Source: Phytophthora quininea (Eukaryota; Oomycota; Peronosporomycetes; Peronosporales; Peronosporaceae). From it: DNA of 64,000 nucleotides. Position 1 is the first letter of the stretch. Each line of letters starts with the position of its first letter. This document shows, piece after piece, positions 11,966 through 23,415 of this stretch. Where the stretch lies: positions 372,001-436,000 of the forward strand of contig JAAVTG010000672.1 of NCBI GenBank assembly GCA_011947345.1. The letters are read 5' to 3'. The translations under genes were made by a program, and so were the position numbers. The notes below the pieces were generated by a model that saw only the letters and a list, made by a program, of their open reading frames with translations, was not told the origin of the DNA and made no database searches.

Positions 11966-13262
11966 ATGACTGAGGCTGAGCTGCGTTCGAGCGGCTTTAA
12001 GCGCATCCTGGTGCGGCTAGATGAGGGCACGCGGCGCAAATACTGTAGCAAGGCGCTGGCGGAGGACCTGGAGAAGGCACAGAGCCAGATGAGCGCCTGT
12101 GTGGCGGCTATGAAGCAGGCGCGGCAGGTGGAGGAGGCCACGAGGAAGTTGGACGAAGCACAGGGTGGGGTAAAGTCCACCAGCGTAACCGGGTTACTGT
12201 CCGAAGTGGAGGCGCTATTTACTCAGCTGGAGAGCGCTACGACGGCGCTGTTGTCATGCAATGGAGACGTCAAGACAGAGCAGACGGACAAAGGCCTCCA
12301 ACAGGCCAAGACGCTGGTCAAACAGGTCCTACAGACAGACAACGCAGAAGATGTGGACGCTGCGGTGGACAGAGTCAAACAGCTGGAGAAACTCATGCCA
12401 ATAGCTTCCAATGTGGACGAGAGGAGGCAGAAATGGTGGAGGAAACACGTGCAGAAGGTGGTGGACCATCTTTTAGCGGTCGTCAAGAACGACGCCAAGA
12501 CAATGACCACACAGACGCAGCGGCTATTGCGAGTCGCCAAGAAAGTTGCTGCCAAATGTCCTAGTCTAACGGACTGGTTCGAGTACGTTGCTGTTAAAAA
12601 GTGCTACTATTTTACTAGAAGGTGGACTAATCGGAGTTGGCAGGGGCTTGGAGATAGTAGTGAAAGGGAAGAAGAAGCGGCTCATTGCACTGCCGGATGA
12701 TGGAGAGACTGCTGTGACGACTGCTTCGACGCCAACGAAGCGAGCGAAGACCAGTAACTCTGCAAATGGTAGTGCGAACAAGGAAAGCAAAGAGCAGTCT
12801 ATAGAGAAGACGCGGTCGTTGCTGCACCGCTGCTCCCGAGAAGTGAAGACACTACGGGATAAGTTCAATCTTGAAGCGTATGACGCGAATCTGAGCCGTG
12901 CAGTCACGATTGTAGATTCGCTGTGGCCTGGATTCAACCACTCGGAACTGGTGCTGTTGACCACAGCGCTGTTTACCCTGGTGGAGACGACAGAGAAGAT
13001 TGCCATGCTCAACAAGCGACGCGACCGGTTGGTATGCCTGGAAAGTGTGCTAGGCGTCGTGCTTGGGAATTCGACGCTAAAGATGAGCACACGGCGGAAG
13101 ACCATGATTGAGGAATACGCCAATAATTGTCGTCAGTCGTTAGAGCAGCTCAATCGACCGCCAGAAAGCAATGCACCCGAGGCGAGTCCTTCGGAGGCTG
13201 TAGCATCTATCAGTGGCAAAGATGATCGGACGACGCTGTCCAAGCAGCATGTACGATTCTAG
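11966..13262 (+). CDS. Coiled, helix-rich protein, paralog of the RRM gene at 20130
   Basis: Two exons, 11966-12582 and 12644-13262, are separated by a 61-bp intron (GTACGT donor, CTAAT-like branch point, TTGGCAG acceptor). They give 411 aa in one clean frame. The N-terminal ~65 residues match the gene at 20130 (shared pattern SGFxRIL, YCSxA, QAxxVxEA, KLD), and the intron falls at the equivalent place. A basic NLS-like cluster (KGKKKR, TKRAK) begins exon 2. It is rich in charged helices and has no RRM, unlike its paralog. Probably nuclear; function unknown. It converges on SKI2, with only 57 bp between the two stop codons. Confidence 0.8.
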
Positions 13263-13319
13263 AGAATAGACTTCGTGTAAATTGAGGAGCTGTGCAAAAC
13301 AAAAGCTGTATTTGCTCGA

Positions 13320-16300
13320 CTACGACAGGTACAGGCTACTTGCAAACACAACGTCGCGTTTAATGGCCTCGGAGGCGACCTCCATCTTGCGGTACAGTTG
13401 TGGGTCACCGATAACACGAGCGGCGTTACGAACTTCGCGACAAACTTCGTCTAGACGAGTAATGCAACGTACAATGGACCCTTCCTGGACGTCTGTAAGC
13501 TCACACAACTGCTTGAAGGGCATACCACGAGCCCATTCATACACGACTTCCATCAAGCCAAAGTTGAGCGCTCCCTTGCAGTACACAGCGGGGTCAATTT
13601 CTAAGTGCTGCTCCAGTTGGATAAGTCCAAGAGATTCTGCAATGTTCTTGACCACTTCGCGTGTACTCTCTAGCTGAGCCGTAAGTGCGGGCTCCGACTG
13701 CGATTTCTCCTGGAAAATGAGCGCAGACAGCACTGCCACAATTTCTTCAGGCTCTAAATTGGCCAATACATTCTCGAAAATCATCTCAGTCAACACCAGC
13801 TCTTCGCACGTGTTGATCTCGCAGGCCACACGGCCCTTGACCTGCACAACGCCATCTTCCGAGATGTATCCGAGACGTTTCAAGACGCTCAGTCGCTGCT
13901 GGAAGTCCGGGAAGAGTGAGAGCGAGTCGTTCGACAGTTCTCGGGTCATGCGCACAAGATAAGCCTTTAGCTTGAACTGCTTTTCTACCTTACCCATGAC
14001 ACGAGATACTGAAGGCGAGTCCGTCGCGCATGGATGACTCAACACCATCGAGTATAGCTGCTGCCACTGGGTGTAGCCCGTTGCCACTTCAATGTCGTTG
14101 ACCTTCAGCTCCCCATCAAATCAACAAACAAAATAGACGCCTTCTGAGTTGCAGCAGCTTCCCTCTCGATCTGCATCAGGTACTCAATGCTACTTGCAAG
14201 TTCCTTCTTAGACGAAGAGGCTGAAAGTGTCTTAGTGTTGACGCCGGAGGCCATAAGGGACGTGACACTTTCTACGCAACTCTCAGGCACTTCAATCACA
14301 GCGTACTTTCTCCCGAGAAGCGTAGCAGTGGATGGAGCTGTAAGCTCAGTACTCTCTTGGCTTTCGGACTTACCCTTCTTGCCCATACGCCCGAACATTC
14401 GATCATCGTCGTCGTCCTTCTTGCTACGCAGCATTCGTCCACCTCCGAACCGATCGTTCAGACTTTTCTTGGTGGACGGAGCCTCCTCCACCTTCGGCGG
14501 TTCATAACTGTCAGGACAAAGAGTGATTACCATAATCGACTTAAAGACACCCTTATGATTGGCATCACTACTTGTCGTGCTCTGAAGCTCCGTTTCAAAC
14601 GATAGCTTCGATCGACTGGCCCCTCCTTCGTCAACCCCCGCAGAAGTTGTCCGCACCACCAGCGCCAGGTGATCCGACGGAAGCCCTTTCACATTCAGTA
14701 TAACTACTCTCCCGGGTGCAATCGCAGCCTTGGCAGCCTGAATGTTGTTCGCCAGTAGCCATTTCGTCAGTTTCTTTTCTAGTTCACGCTTCTCGCGTTT
14801 CAATTGGTAGAACTCTTGCATCTGCGCAAGCTCGCCACTTGCTTCAAGGTGTGGGTAGTCCTCTACTAGAGAGCGTTCAAGCTGTTGGAGCAGCGTCTTG
14901 CCCTTCTGAATCAAACGAGGAATGTTCTTCGAGGCCAAAGCCTTCTGCGTGTGGAACTCCGAGAAGGATCGCTTCATCATATCCTCCACTGTGAGCACCT
15001 CCACGCGAAGCAAGTTCAAAATCATGTTATATGTCAAACGGAATTGACTGGAGAGAGACGTTGCTTTTCCTGCTAACATCGTTCTCAACGATGTCGGTTC
15101 GGGGACATCATTCCAGCACGCAATAATGACCGTACCCACTGAGTCAAGCCCACGGCGACCAGCACGACCAGCCATTTGGGTGTATTCGCCTGGTAGTAAA
15201 TCTCGGAAGTTCTTGCCATCGTGCTTACGGATCCCATTGAACACAACCGTACGAGCAGGCATGTTCACACCCATAGCAAACGTCTCAGTAGAGAAGAGCA
15301 CCTTGACCAGGCCCCGACCGAATAAGATCTCGACCATCTCCTTGATAATAGGCAGTAACCCGCCATGGTGCACACCGATACCACGCTTCAGCATTTCCTT
15401 CATCATTAGAACCTGCGGAAGTTCCCGGTCTGAACCCTGCAGCCTTTGCACGCTTGTCTCCAGGAAGAGGTGGATCTCTGATCGCTCTGATGGTGAGCTT
15501 AGATCCAGCTTTGACAGCTTGTTCGCGCTTTCCTCGCACAACCGCTTGCTGAACGCGAACACGACCACTGGGAGCAAGGACTTTTCCTTCAACGAGTTGA
15601 TCAATTTGGTCCACTCGCCAGTGTCACCTCCCGATGTCCGGATACTCCGAGCATTAGCGCTACTGCCACCTCCTCGAGGCACCGCTCTACCCCCACGGCC
15701 ACCAGCTTTTGCCTTCTCCGAGGCAGGCGCAAGCTTAGCTTTTGCAGCGCCGTGTGCAGTCGGAAGGTAGCCTGTGGTCGCATCGTACAGCTTAAACAAT
15801 TCCTTTCCAGCATACAGGAAATGCTGAAGAGGAACCGGACGCTTGTAGGTAGAGATCACGTGGATCTTTTGCTTCTTCGTACGACCGATCCAGTCAGAGA
15901 ACTCCAGATGGTTAGGAGTCGTTGCAGACAGGAACACCATGCCAATGTGCTCTGGAAGCATAATGATCACTTCTTCCCACACCACGCCGCGTTCACTGTC
16001 GTTGATGTAGTGAATTTCATCGAAGATCACCCACTCGATGTCACGGATAATATCGGCGCCTCGGTAAAGCATGGATCGTAGAATTTCCGTCGTCATGACG
16101 AGGCAACTCGCCTCCGGATTGATGCTGACATCGCCCGTGATAAGACCGACATTGTCTGCCCCGAATTTGGTGCGGAAGTCGCGATACTTCTGGTTTGACA
16201 GCGCCTTAATCGGCGACGTGTAGATGGTGCGGGTCATGTGCTTTTGGGACATCGCAATAGCGTATTCTGCGATCACAGTCTTACCAGCTGAAGTGTGAGC

Positions 16301-17643
16301 TGCCACGAACACGCACTCGTGGCGTTCTAGATGCACGATACACTCCTTCTGGAACACGTCCAGCTCAAAGTCGTACTTTATGGCCATCTCCGGCACCTTC
16401 TCGTGGAAGTTACGCACATCTACGTGAGCCATGCTCGCCCATTCCGACCGCGGCGTCGTGCGTTTCTGTAATGTTAACGAGTCTGACGTATCTCCGACGT
16501 CCAAGAGGGATTCCAACGCCGCTTCTGGGTCTTCGTCGTTGTCATCAACAGCAGCAGCTTCATTCAACGAGGTCTTAGATGAATCTTCTGCTGCCTCCTC
16601 CTTCATATCCTTATCACTTTCCTCCTCTTCGTCCTCCACTGTAAATCCCAACTCCATTAATTCTCCATCTTCTTCCATCTCACGAAGCAGCTGATCTAAT
16701 CCAACCGTTGTGTTTTCATCATTCTGCCGCATCGCATTAGCCGCCTTCTCATCCAACACAGCGCTACGAATCGCAGCCACGTGATCGCTATCCGCGACCG
16801 CTTCAAAGTAGGGCTTCAACAGAGACTTAGGGTTTACTCCCACATCAACACTCTCCTGCACTTCCTGTTTCTCAACCTTTTTCATATCTTCCATCGTCAG
16901 ACAGCCGTCGATTCCTGGCACATTGAACACCAATTTGTCCAGCTCAGACTCGTCCAGAGTTTCGTCACGCAGCACCATCCTGTTCCTGTCCTGCTCCTCC
17001 TGTTTCTGCAGCAATTTGTCCATAGGTTTCAGCTCTAACTCTTCCTGTTGGTTACCCTCCAACTCTGCCAGGGACTCGCCACCAGGCGAGAAAGGTTTGT
17101 TACTCATTTTGCCCCGAGCGTACTCGTCCTGCTTCGTCAGAGCACTGGAGAAACCCATTTCGGCGGCTCTGGCGGCGTCCAGTGGACGAAATTCGTACTG
17201 AAGTTGCAGAGAGTTACATACTAGTCCGTCGCGCTTGGGGACGAGCTCTTGACGCGGTGCAGACATGGGCATTTGCGGTAGAAGACGACTCTGCTGGGGT
17301 ACACTGGGGCTACGTCCGCCAAAGCCCTTCGGGAAGGGCCCCAGTCGCTCTAAAGCAAACAGAGGATGAGCCACAGTCTCAAGTTCCTTCTTGATAGCCG
17401 CGGGGTCCGCATAAGGAGACGAAAGACGCACGCGAGGCAGTGCGAATGGTGGTACAGGAATCGACGTAACCTCTTTTGGGGGACGATTACTGCGGACTCA
17501 GGGGCGAACGGAGACGCACACTGCACGGAGAACTGATCTAGATCCACATTAGTAGATGGGGATGCGTCCTTGCTCGCAGAATCTCCATCGTTCAGCCGAG
17601 AGAGTTCCGCCAAGGCGCGCTCCACAGCCACCATCCTGTCCAT
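13320..17643 (-). CDS. SKI2: Ski2-type DExH RNA helicase
   Basis: SKI2 is the helicase of the cytoplasmic Ski complex, which unwinds RNA and feeds it to the exosome for 3'-5' decay. The sequence shows a DExH core with Walker A AHTSAGKT, motif [17 protein letters not shown], motif [14 protein letters not shown], and a C-terminal DSHCT domain (nt ~14087-13320). It is a single exon starting at the ATG at 17643. Two frame breaks lie exactly at homopolymers: plus-strand GGGGG at 17478-17482 near the N-terminus and CCCC at 14111-14114 before DSHCT. One more base at each gives a continuous ~1441-aa protein, a normal Ski2 size. Such a conserved gene is unlikely to be dead, so the breaks are probably sequence errors. 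The close homolog Mtr4 is less likely because the long acidic N-terminus resembles Ski2. Confidence 0.9.
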
Positions 17644-17744
17644 GACGAAGATACGTGACTGGGTACGCTGAAAAATACGGAACGTTTCAACGTTTTTACG
17701 CATCGTTTTAACGGGTTATTGTCATTTTCCAAACCGGCGAAATC
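17644..17744. promoter_or_regulatory. 101-bp bidirectional promoter between SKI2 and MAT1
   Basis: Only 101 bp separate the divergent start codons. TCATTTT at 17722-17728, 17 bp before the MAT1 ATG, fits the oomycete initiator (YCAYTYY) and probably marks MAT1 transcription start. Confidence 0.55.
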
Positions 17745-18875
17745 ATGACTGCGGCGGACGATGAGGACATGGCGCTGCGCTGCTGCGTGTGCGGCACGTC
17801 GGCCGAGGACGACAGCAACTACCTCAACACCAAGATGAAGATGCTCATCTCCAAATGCGGTCATCGCTTGTGCGTCGTCTCGCTCGCTGCTACGCCCGAC
17901 AGCGTCGATATCTAACCTTTCGTGTACCCCTTTTTACCAGCTGTGACCACTGCATCAAGCGCGAGTTCCAGCACCACCGCGAGATCGAGTGTCCTGCTTG
18001 CGGGAAGCAAGTGAAGAAGAGCCAGCTGCAGGACAAGACCATCGAGGAGCTCAACTTCGCCAAGGAGACGTCGGTGCGCAAGAAAGTAACCAAAGAGTGC
18101 GTCGGGTTACACTGTGATTTTCCCTGTCAAAACAATGGTTTTAACGTTTTTGCACAGTTATAACAAGACTGAAGACGACTTCGACACGCTGGACGAATAC
18201 AACGACTATCTGGAGACTCTGGAGAACCTAAGTATGCTCCTTCATCATGGTTGATTAACTAAGAATTCTGCTGACTTTTTATTGAAGTTTTCGACTTGGT
18301 GTATGGCGACGAGAACGAAAAACTGCTGCCCAGAAACAGTGGAAGCAGTATCGCCTGGAAAATGCCATAGCTATTGCTACAAACGACGCTAAAAAGGCTG
18401 ACGAAGAGCGTCGGATTGCCCAATTAATTGCCGAACAGCAACGGTTGGCCGACGAGCGGCGACAGCTGCAGCAGAAGGAGGACTCGCAATTTGAAGCGGA
18501 TCTGGAGCGGCAAAAGGCTCAGCTTATGGAGGTGGCGCTGGGAGAACGAGATGAAAGCGAAGTTGCCAAGTTACGCGCTACGACCACCGCCATCCCCATC
18601 GACCAGGCGGTTACTGCCGAGATGGAGGCAGCGATGATGGGCTTCCAGCCGGGAGTCATCGGCGGACCGCAGCCGGTGCCGGTGCCTGGAGGCAAACGTG
18701 GACCGAACTTTGGCGTGAATGAATCCAAAAACTGCGCCGCCAACAGCAGCTTGCAGGAGGATACGACCCGGATCTGCACTTCAAGCGGAACCGGAGCGAG
18801 GCCTGGTGCGGCATTTACTTCCACCCTGTCGATAGAACGAGCAGCAACGGCTCAGCTCCGATGGAAATCTGCTAG
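17745..18875 (+). CDS. MAT1: CDK-activating kinase assembly factor MAT1 (RING finger)
   Basis: MAT1 holds CDK7 and cyclin H together and anchors them to TFIIH. Four exons (17745-17869, 17941-18096, 18158-18231, 18288-18875) are joined over introns of 71, 61 and 56 bp. The N-terminal C3HC4 RING is visible as CCVCG, SKCGHRF, CDHC and CPAC, with two of its halves joined by splicing. The MAT1-type EYNDYLETLENL segment follows, then a long charged coiled coil and a C-terminal AGGY motif. Two frame breaks sit at AAAAA runs (18318-18322 and 18727-18731). One more A at each gives 314 aa, almost the size of human MAT1 (309 aa). Confidence 0.88.
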
Positions 18876-18989
18876 CCAACGAGATGACCAGGCTTGCTTC
18901 AGTTTTTAAGCCGATGTAAACACGACGAAAAGTGCTAGCAACTCAGATGAACCTAAGATTGAAGCACCAGGAATCGATGAATCCGTGCT

Positions 18990-20049
18990 GTTAGAAGTCA
19001 ACTGCAAGAAGTCGATCTCGTCTGAGTACACTGCAGACTCGGGGAGGCATCTCCTGACAAAATACAGTATAACTATTTTGCATTAAAAATTCTTCCTCGG
19101 TATTATTGGCCAGAGTTCCGGTTTGAATCATGCGAATCCACTTTGCAGCCGACAGATCTTCGTTCTGTGCTTGTTTTCGATGCGCATAGTGTTCATTAAG
19201 TACCTGAAGAGCAGTAACACACAATCCAGCGTGACCCCCGTCAGTACCATCAAACTCGAGCAAACTGTCCCATCAGTCGTGGATCTTTAAGACATGCCTT
19301 GGCATCGAACCATTTCACGACATACTCGCGGATCTCGTCAACAAATCTCAACTGCTCGATGCCCACCACATTATGCCCAAAATCAATTGTTATAGCAAGA
19401 AACGAGAAATTCATGCTGTCAACACCAAAATTTTGCCGCCAGCGTCAGACGGTTTGGATTAGAAAGCTTGAGTCGCAGCCAAAAGTCAGCTCCCTCCTTG
19501 TATATGCGTTGCGCCTCATCAAGAAGAATACAGACTGTATATCCCAAACCCGGGAGCTTGAATTCCACATCATCCCAATCCATACCGTACTTACGCTGCA
19601 GTAGTCACCAAAGTTTGTTTGTTGTCCGTATGCCCAATGCTGTCAAATTCAACACACAGCGACGTCTTTCCAGTTACAGGGGCTCCTCACCAACATGACA
19701 TTGCTCTTCTCCAGGTGGTTAATAATTTGTGCCGTTAAATTAGTCCGATAAGAGTCCGCGGATATTTCAAGTTTACACCATTCTGGTTGATCCCGTTTGA
19801 TCCCTGTTCCCCAAGCCACAGAGAACGCGTGAAATCAATCCCCAGCCCCGATAACGAGGGAAATTTAACGTTTGATATCTCTCCAATTGACGGAATCTCT
19901 ACCAGAACGTTCACAGCTCTGACTGCTTCCTTGTCCTCCGTCGTGTCCTTCTTTGACAGTCCAGTTACTTTGAGTTTGGCTCGTGCTCCGCCCTTGTCAT
20001 TTTGACTGACAAGGTCATCTTCTTTGTCTACAGCTGTGACGTGGTGCAA
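18990..20049 (-). pseudogene. Decayed P-loop NTPase relic of the kind seen in oomycete CRN-like proteins
   Basis: Pieces in several frames on the minus strand line up in NTPase order. A leader from 20049 comes first, then an IINHLEKSNVMLVRS strand leading to a Walker A remnant (TGKTSLCVEF, ~19680). A Walker B segment (VCILLDEAQRIYKEGADFW, ~19500-19560) follows, then a C-terminal segment with GGHAGLCVTALQVLNEHY (~19230). Stops and shifts separate the pieces more densely than the single-base breaks elsewhere, so I call this a true relic. The oomycete family is recalled from general knowledge and was not searched. It is divergent from the RRM gene, 80 bp away. Confidence 0.5.
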
Positions 20050-20129
20050 ATGTATCCATCTGTCTTAAGTACGGTTATCATATGTACCCCATCGGGTTAC
20101 GTATGCCATTGGCCACTAGCAGTTCTACC

Positions 20130-21231
20130 ATGTCGGGCTTCGAACGGATTCTCGCGCGTGTGGGCGGCGACGCACTGCGCTCATACTGCTCGTCGGCCAT
20201 CGAGGACGAGCTGCGTAACCTGCAGGCCCGTATGCGTACCTGTCTGGGCAGCGTGGAGCAAGCTCTCAAGGTGCAGGAAGCCGTCGCCAAGCTGGACGTG
20301 CCCCTGAGCCGCGAGAACGCCGCTACATGCGACGAGATCAAGAACAAGTTCGCCAAGTTCAGCTCCGACCTCAAGCAGTTCGTGGATGAGCAGCGCAAGC
20401 TGCAGGAGCAGGCGCCCGAGCCGGAAGCAGCGCCCGCCAGCGGCCAGCGCGAGCGCGTAACCAAGTTACTGGGCAAAGTTCAACACCGCATAACCCGCAA
20501 GCGTAACGATGCCTGGATCGACAAGAACTTTGCAGATGTGGAGACGATCGCAGGGATCATTGGAGAAGCAGGCTTTGAAGGGCCTGATAAAGCGCTACGA
20601 AACGAGCTGGTGCTGGTGCTGGACCATTTAATCTCGGCCGTGCTGCTGAGCCCCATCACGACGCAGAAGACGTTGACGCAGATGAGCAAAGTACTCAAGA
20701 AGCTGGCGGATGTCCACGAGGATATCGACGAGTACATCAAGTGAGTGATATGGTGGTTATGGGGGTGGTTAGGGTGCTGACAAATGCTTAATGTATTAGG
20801 TCGTCCAGTGCGTTGCTGGAGAAGAAAAGAGCATCCTATGCGCCGCAGAACGGTGACGTAGAGGAACCCCAGATCAAAAGACAGCGGGTGGAGCCTGCCA
20901 ACCAGGACTTTTGGTCAAAGTGGAGCGGACAGCGGCTGCTAACGCTGCAGTGGAGGAGATAGCGGCTACGGCCAATGGTAACACTGCCTATGAAGTGTAC
21001 GTGTCCGGGCTACCGTTCGGTACGACCACGAAAGCGGAGGTGGAGACGTACTTCCGTATCGCTGGAAAGGTGGACGACGTGGAGATCCCCACGATGGCTG
21101 ATGGCAGCACGGTGGGCGTTGCGATCGTTCGGTTCGCTGGCCTCGAAGGCATGCGGCAGGCGCTGCGGATGGACGGGTACCCGTTCAATGGCGGCAATAA
21201 CATCCGCGTGGTCGTGCACAAGCCCAAGTAA
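20130..21231 (+). CDS. Coiled N-terminal domain plus C-terminal RRM protein
   Basis: Two exons (20130-20740 and 20800-21231) are joined over a 59-bp intron (GTGAGT...TTAG). The N-terminal half matches the gene at 11966, and the intron position is equivalent. Exon 2 adds an NLS-like IKRQRVE and then a canonical RNA-recognition motif: EVYVSGLPFGTT is RNP2-like, VGVAIVRFAG is RNP1-like, and it ends in NNIRVVVHKPK. A frame break at TTTT (20909-20912) separates the NLS from the RRM; one more base gives 347 aa. An RNA-binding, probably nuclear role is inferred from the RRM. Confidence 0.8.
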
Positions 21232-21507
21232 GCTCAAGCGCCATTCCGTACCATAGATCTCTCTTAGAAGTCATCGAGAGCATAAGCTACTACATCAACG
21301 CAAGGCGGACGATACAAATAGTGTCGAAGAGTTTTGTCGGATTGTCGTGTGTTCGCAACTAACAGTAAAAACACATCGCTACATGTATGAATAACCAGTT
21401 CATTGATACGTGAACACTTTGAATAGTCCTGTGTTGTAAAGATCGTCGTGATGAGGACACTTCTCATAACACGCAGATCCTCAACCGAAGCCCACATGTT
21501 CATACAG

Positions 21508-21530
21508 TACGTGTACGTGTACGTGTACGT
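21508..21530. repeat. Short tandem repeat (TACGTG)n
   Basis: Nearly four copies of TACGTG, seen directly, in noncoding DNA. Confidence 0.9.
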
Positions 21531-21966
21531 ATTTCTTGACAGCCATGAGGGTTTAACTTGCTTATTATATGTTGCTGTTCACGACTTCATAGTGCTATCA
21601 CCGTGTTGATTTCGACAAAGGAAGTGTTTCCTCAGCTCGGCCTAGAACAAAACAACGAATATAGTTTTGTATCCGTGTTGGTGCATTGCAACTGGAACGT
21701 ATGGGAATGGTCCATACTCATATTATGGGACGCTCGCAGATCATCGTGCTCAGCGTTCGGAGCTCGGGATCGGATGAGCGATCAGTATAACGTGTGTAGC
21801 ACGTGGTATCAGCTCAACACGCACCATGGGGGCTGCATGTACTGGTATGCTTCAATTTTAGTAAGTAATAATACATCTTCTTTGCGTGTCCTCTGCTGCC
21901 AACGAATCCTCGGATGGGTTTTACAATTTTCGCGACCTGTGGTAACAATTCTCTCGAACTTTGAGC

Positions 21967-21983
21967 TCACATTGCAATTTGCC
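21967..21983 (+). promoter_or_regulatory. Oomycete INR/FPR-like core promoter of RxLR gene 1
   Basis: A weak initiator-like TCACATTGC is followed directly by AATTTGC, which fits the flanking promoter region consensus (MWTTTNC). The ATG is about 62 bp downstream, after a CT-rich leader (21997-22013). The same CAATTTGCCT string occurs before RxLR gene 2. Confidence 0.5.
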
Positions 21984-22044
21984 TCCTCTCGCTCCGTCTC
22001 TCTCTCTCTCTCTTCCAAGCTTGCAAACTCCAAGGCCCACCAAC

Positions 22045-22617
22045 ATGCGTCCGACTTCCATCGTCGTCGTGGCTGCCGTCGCTCTCTTCGCCTGCAGTGA
22101 AGCTGCTTCCAATTCAGACCCGAAACTCTCGGTGTTGAACGCTGCAAACACGAAGGCGGTCAATTCTGCTCGGTTCTTGCGGATTGCTGCGACCGATGAT
22201 GACGAGTCGGGCGGTATCATTCCTGGCAAGAGGCTCTTGAGAGCTACCACATACCGGTATGACGAAGACTCCAATGACGATGACGACCAGAACGGCGAAG
22301 AGCGCAAGATTTCGCCGTCGCAGCTCAAGAAATACTCGTCCAGCATTCTGATGGCAGAGGATGATGCCACCAAGGCCGCCCAAGCTGCCACCAAGCTCAA
22401 GGGCCAAAAAGCGATCCTCATGAAGCAGATTCAGAATACCCGTTATGCTGAAGGTCGAATCAACGACTGGGCCGAGAACGGACTCACTCTGATCCAGGTG
22501 AAACAACGATTTGGCGGCAACGGTGCAAGTGCAGACATGAAGAAGGCAATCAATTTGTACGCGGCAGTTGAGCTGATCAACAAGCAGAGCAGAGTTGCTA
22601 TTCCAAAGGTACATTAG
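22045..22617 (+). CDS. RxLR-EER effector, 190 aa, with two RxLR motifs
   Basis: Secreted host-targeted effector of the oomycete RxLR class. The ATG at 22045 starts a clear signal peptide (residues 1-21, cleavage near SEA-A). RFLR is at residues 43-46 and a second one, RLLR, at 63-66; an acidic run and EER follow at 85-87. The C-terminal domain holds IQNTRYAEGRINDWAENG and LTLIQVKQRFGG, shared with the gene at 24911 and with the relic at 22800. This resembles a helical W-type effector module, but I cannot confirm the fold. It has no introns, as usual for the class. Molecular target unknown. Confidence 0.9.
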   Translation: MRPTSIVVVAAVALFACSEAASNSDPKLSVLNAANTKAVNSARFLRIAATDDDESGGIIPGKRLLRATTYRYDEDSNDDDDQNGEERKISPSQLKKYSSSILMAEDDATKAAQAATKLKGQKAILMKQIQNTRYAEGRINDWAENGLTLIQVKQRFGGNGASADMKKAINLYAAVELINKQSRVAIPKVH

Positions 22618-22794
22618 TTGTGCCCAATAGGCCATAACCGCTTTCAATGCTATCATGCTCCCTCGTTTCCAGCAACGCCTATGTTCTCCTTTTGGCTGCT
22701 GTCGCTCCATAAAGTCACTTCAGTTCCTTTTAACAAAGAGAAATATCCATAACTAATATTCCACCAGAAAAGAAAACTTCATTTCTCTCGACAG

Positions 22795-22995
22795 GACAGC
22801 ACTGACCTTCAAGTTCGTCCGCGATGTCGTCATCAAACTCAAGGGTCCAAAGGCCGACATCATGCAGCAGATCCAAAATACCCGCAAGGCCAAAGGAAGG
22901 GTTGATGACTGGGCCCAGAACAGACTCACTCTGAAGGAGGTCAAACAACAATTCGGTGGCCCAGGTGCAAGTGACGACATGACGATGAGTTGCTC
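22795..22995 (+). pseudogene. RxLR-family C-terminal relic
   Basis: One frame reads VVIKLKGPKADIMQQIQNTR and then GRVDDWAQNRLTLKEVKQQF, clearly the C-terminal module of the two neighbouring RxLR genes. There is no signal peptide, RxLR or EER upstream, and the match ends at DDM followed by unrelated sequence. It looks like a truncated tandem copy. A MULE begins about 100 bp downstream. Confidence 0.8.
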
Positions 22996-23091
22996 AACAA
23001 GTAAAGTAGAATTGCTACTCCTTAATCGGGTTTCGTTTATGCTTAAGTTAATGAATTAAAATGAGCAATTTTCCGGTTTGATTTGTGGGAA

Positions 23092-23319
23092 CAACACCAT
23101 GGCAACCCACAGCACCTTCTGGTACATAGTGCCACACATTTGGTACTATTCCAACTTCGAAGCGCTCTATTCTAATTTCAATGGTTTCGCACCTGACCTT
23201 GCTTCGTTTGGAAACTCCGCTTCATGCCTTCAGTGCACAGCCTCATTCTGCAACATACCTTCGTCTTTGCCAATCGATGGCAGACCCCACCCCCCAAAGA
23301 TATCCGGCCTATTGTGTGG
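23092..23319 (+). repeat. Left arm of a 227-bp inverted repeat
   Basis: The sequence from CAACACCATGG to ATTGTGTGG is the reverse complement of 24055-24281 except for one substitution and one extra C in a C run. Confidence 0.92.
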
Positions 23320-23415
23320 TAGACTGACGTGCACCCCGACTCGACTTTCGCTACACGGTGAGATGCCCAACGTTCAGCGAACTCGTTTGCTCGAGCAAGA
23401 GGATATGCGCTGGTA

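Larger units (their letters stand above)
21232..22044. other. Gene-poor stretch before the RxLR cluster
   Basis: I see no convincing gene. A 180-codon ORF at 21558-22100 has no recognisable domain and overlaps the RxLR promoter in another frame. The stretch contains a TACGTG repeat and, at its end, the RxLR core promoter. Confidence 0.4.

Noticed and set aside
12583..12618. 36-bp intron ending at TTTTACTAG in the gene at 11966
   Set aside because: Too short for the introns seen here. The 61-bp alternative ending TTGGCAG restores the frame and has a branch-point-like CTAAT.
17874..17940. MAT1 intron 1 with donor after TTGTGC
   Set aside because: That junction gives an immediate stop. The donor four bases earlier (GTGCGT) restores the RING cysteine spacing.
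21558..22100. 180-codon plus-strand ORF
   Set aside because: No domain, Cys/Ser-rich biased composition, and it overlaps the RxLR promoter and start in another frame.
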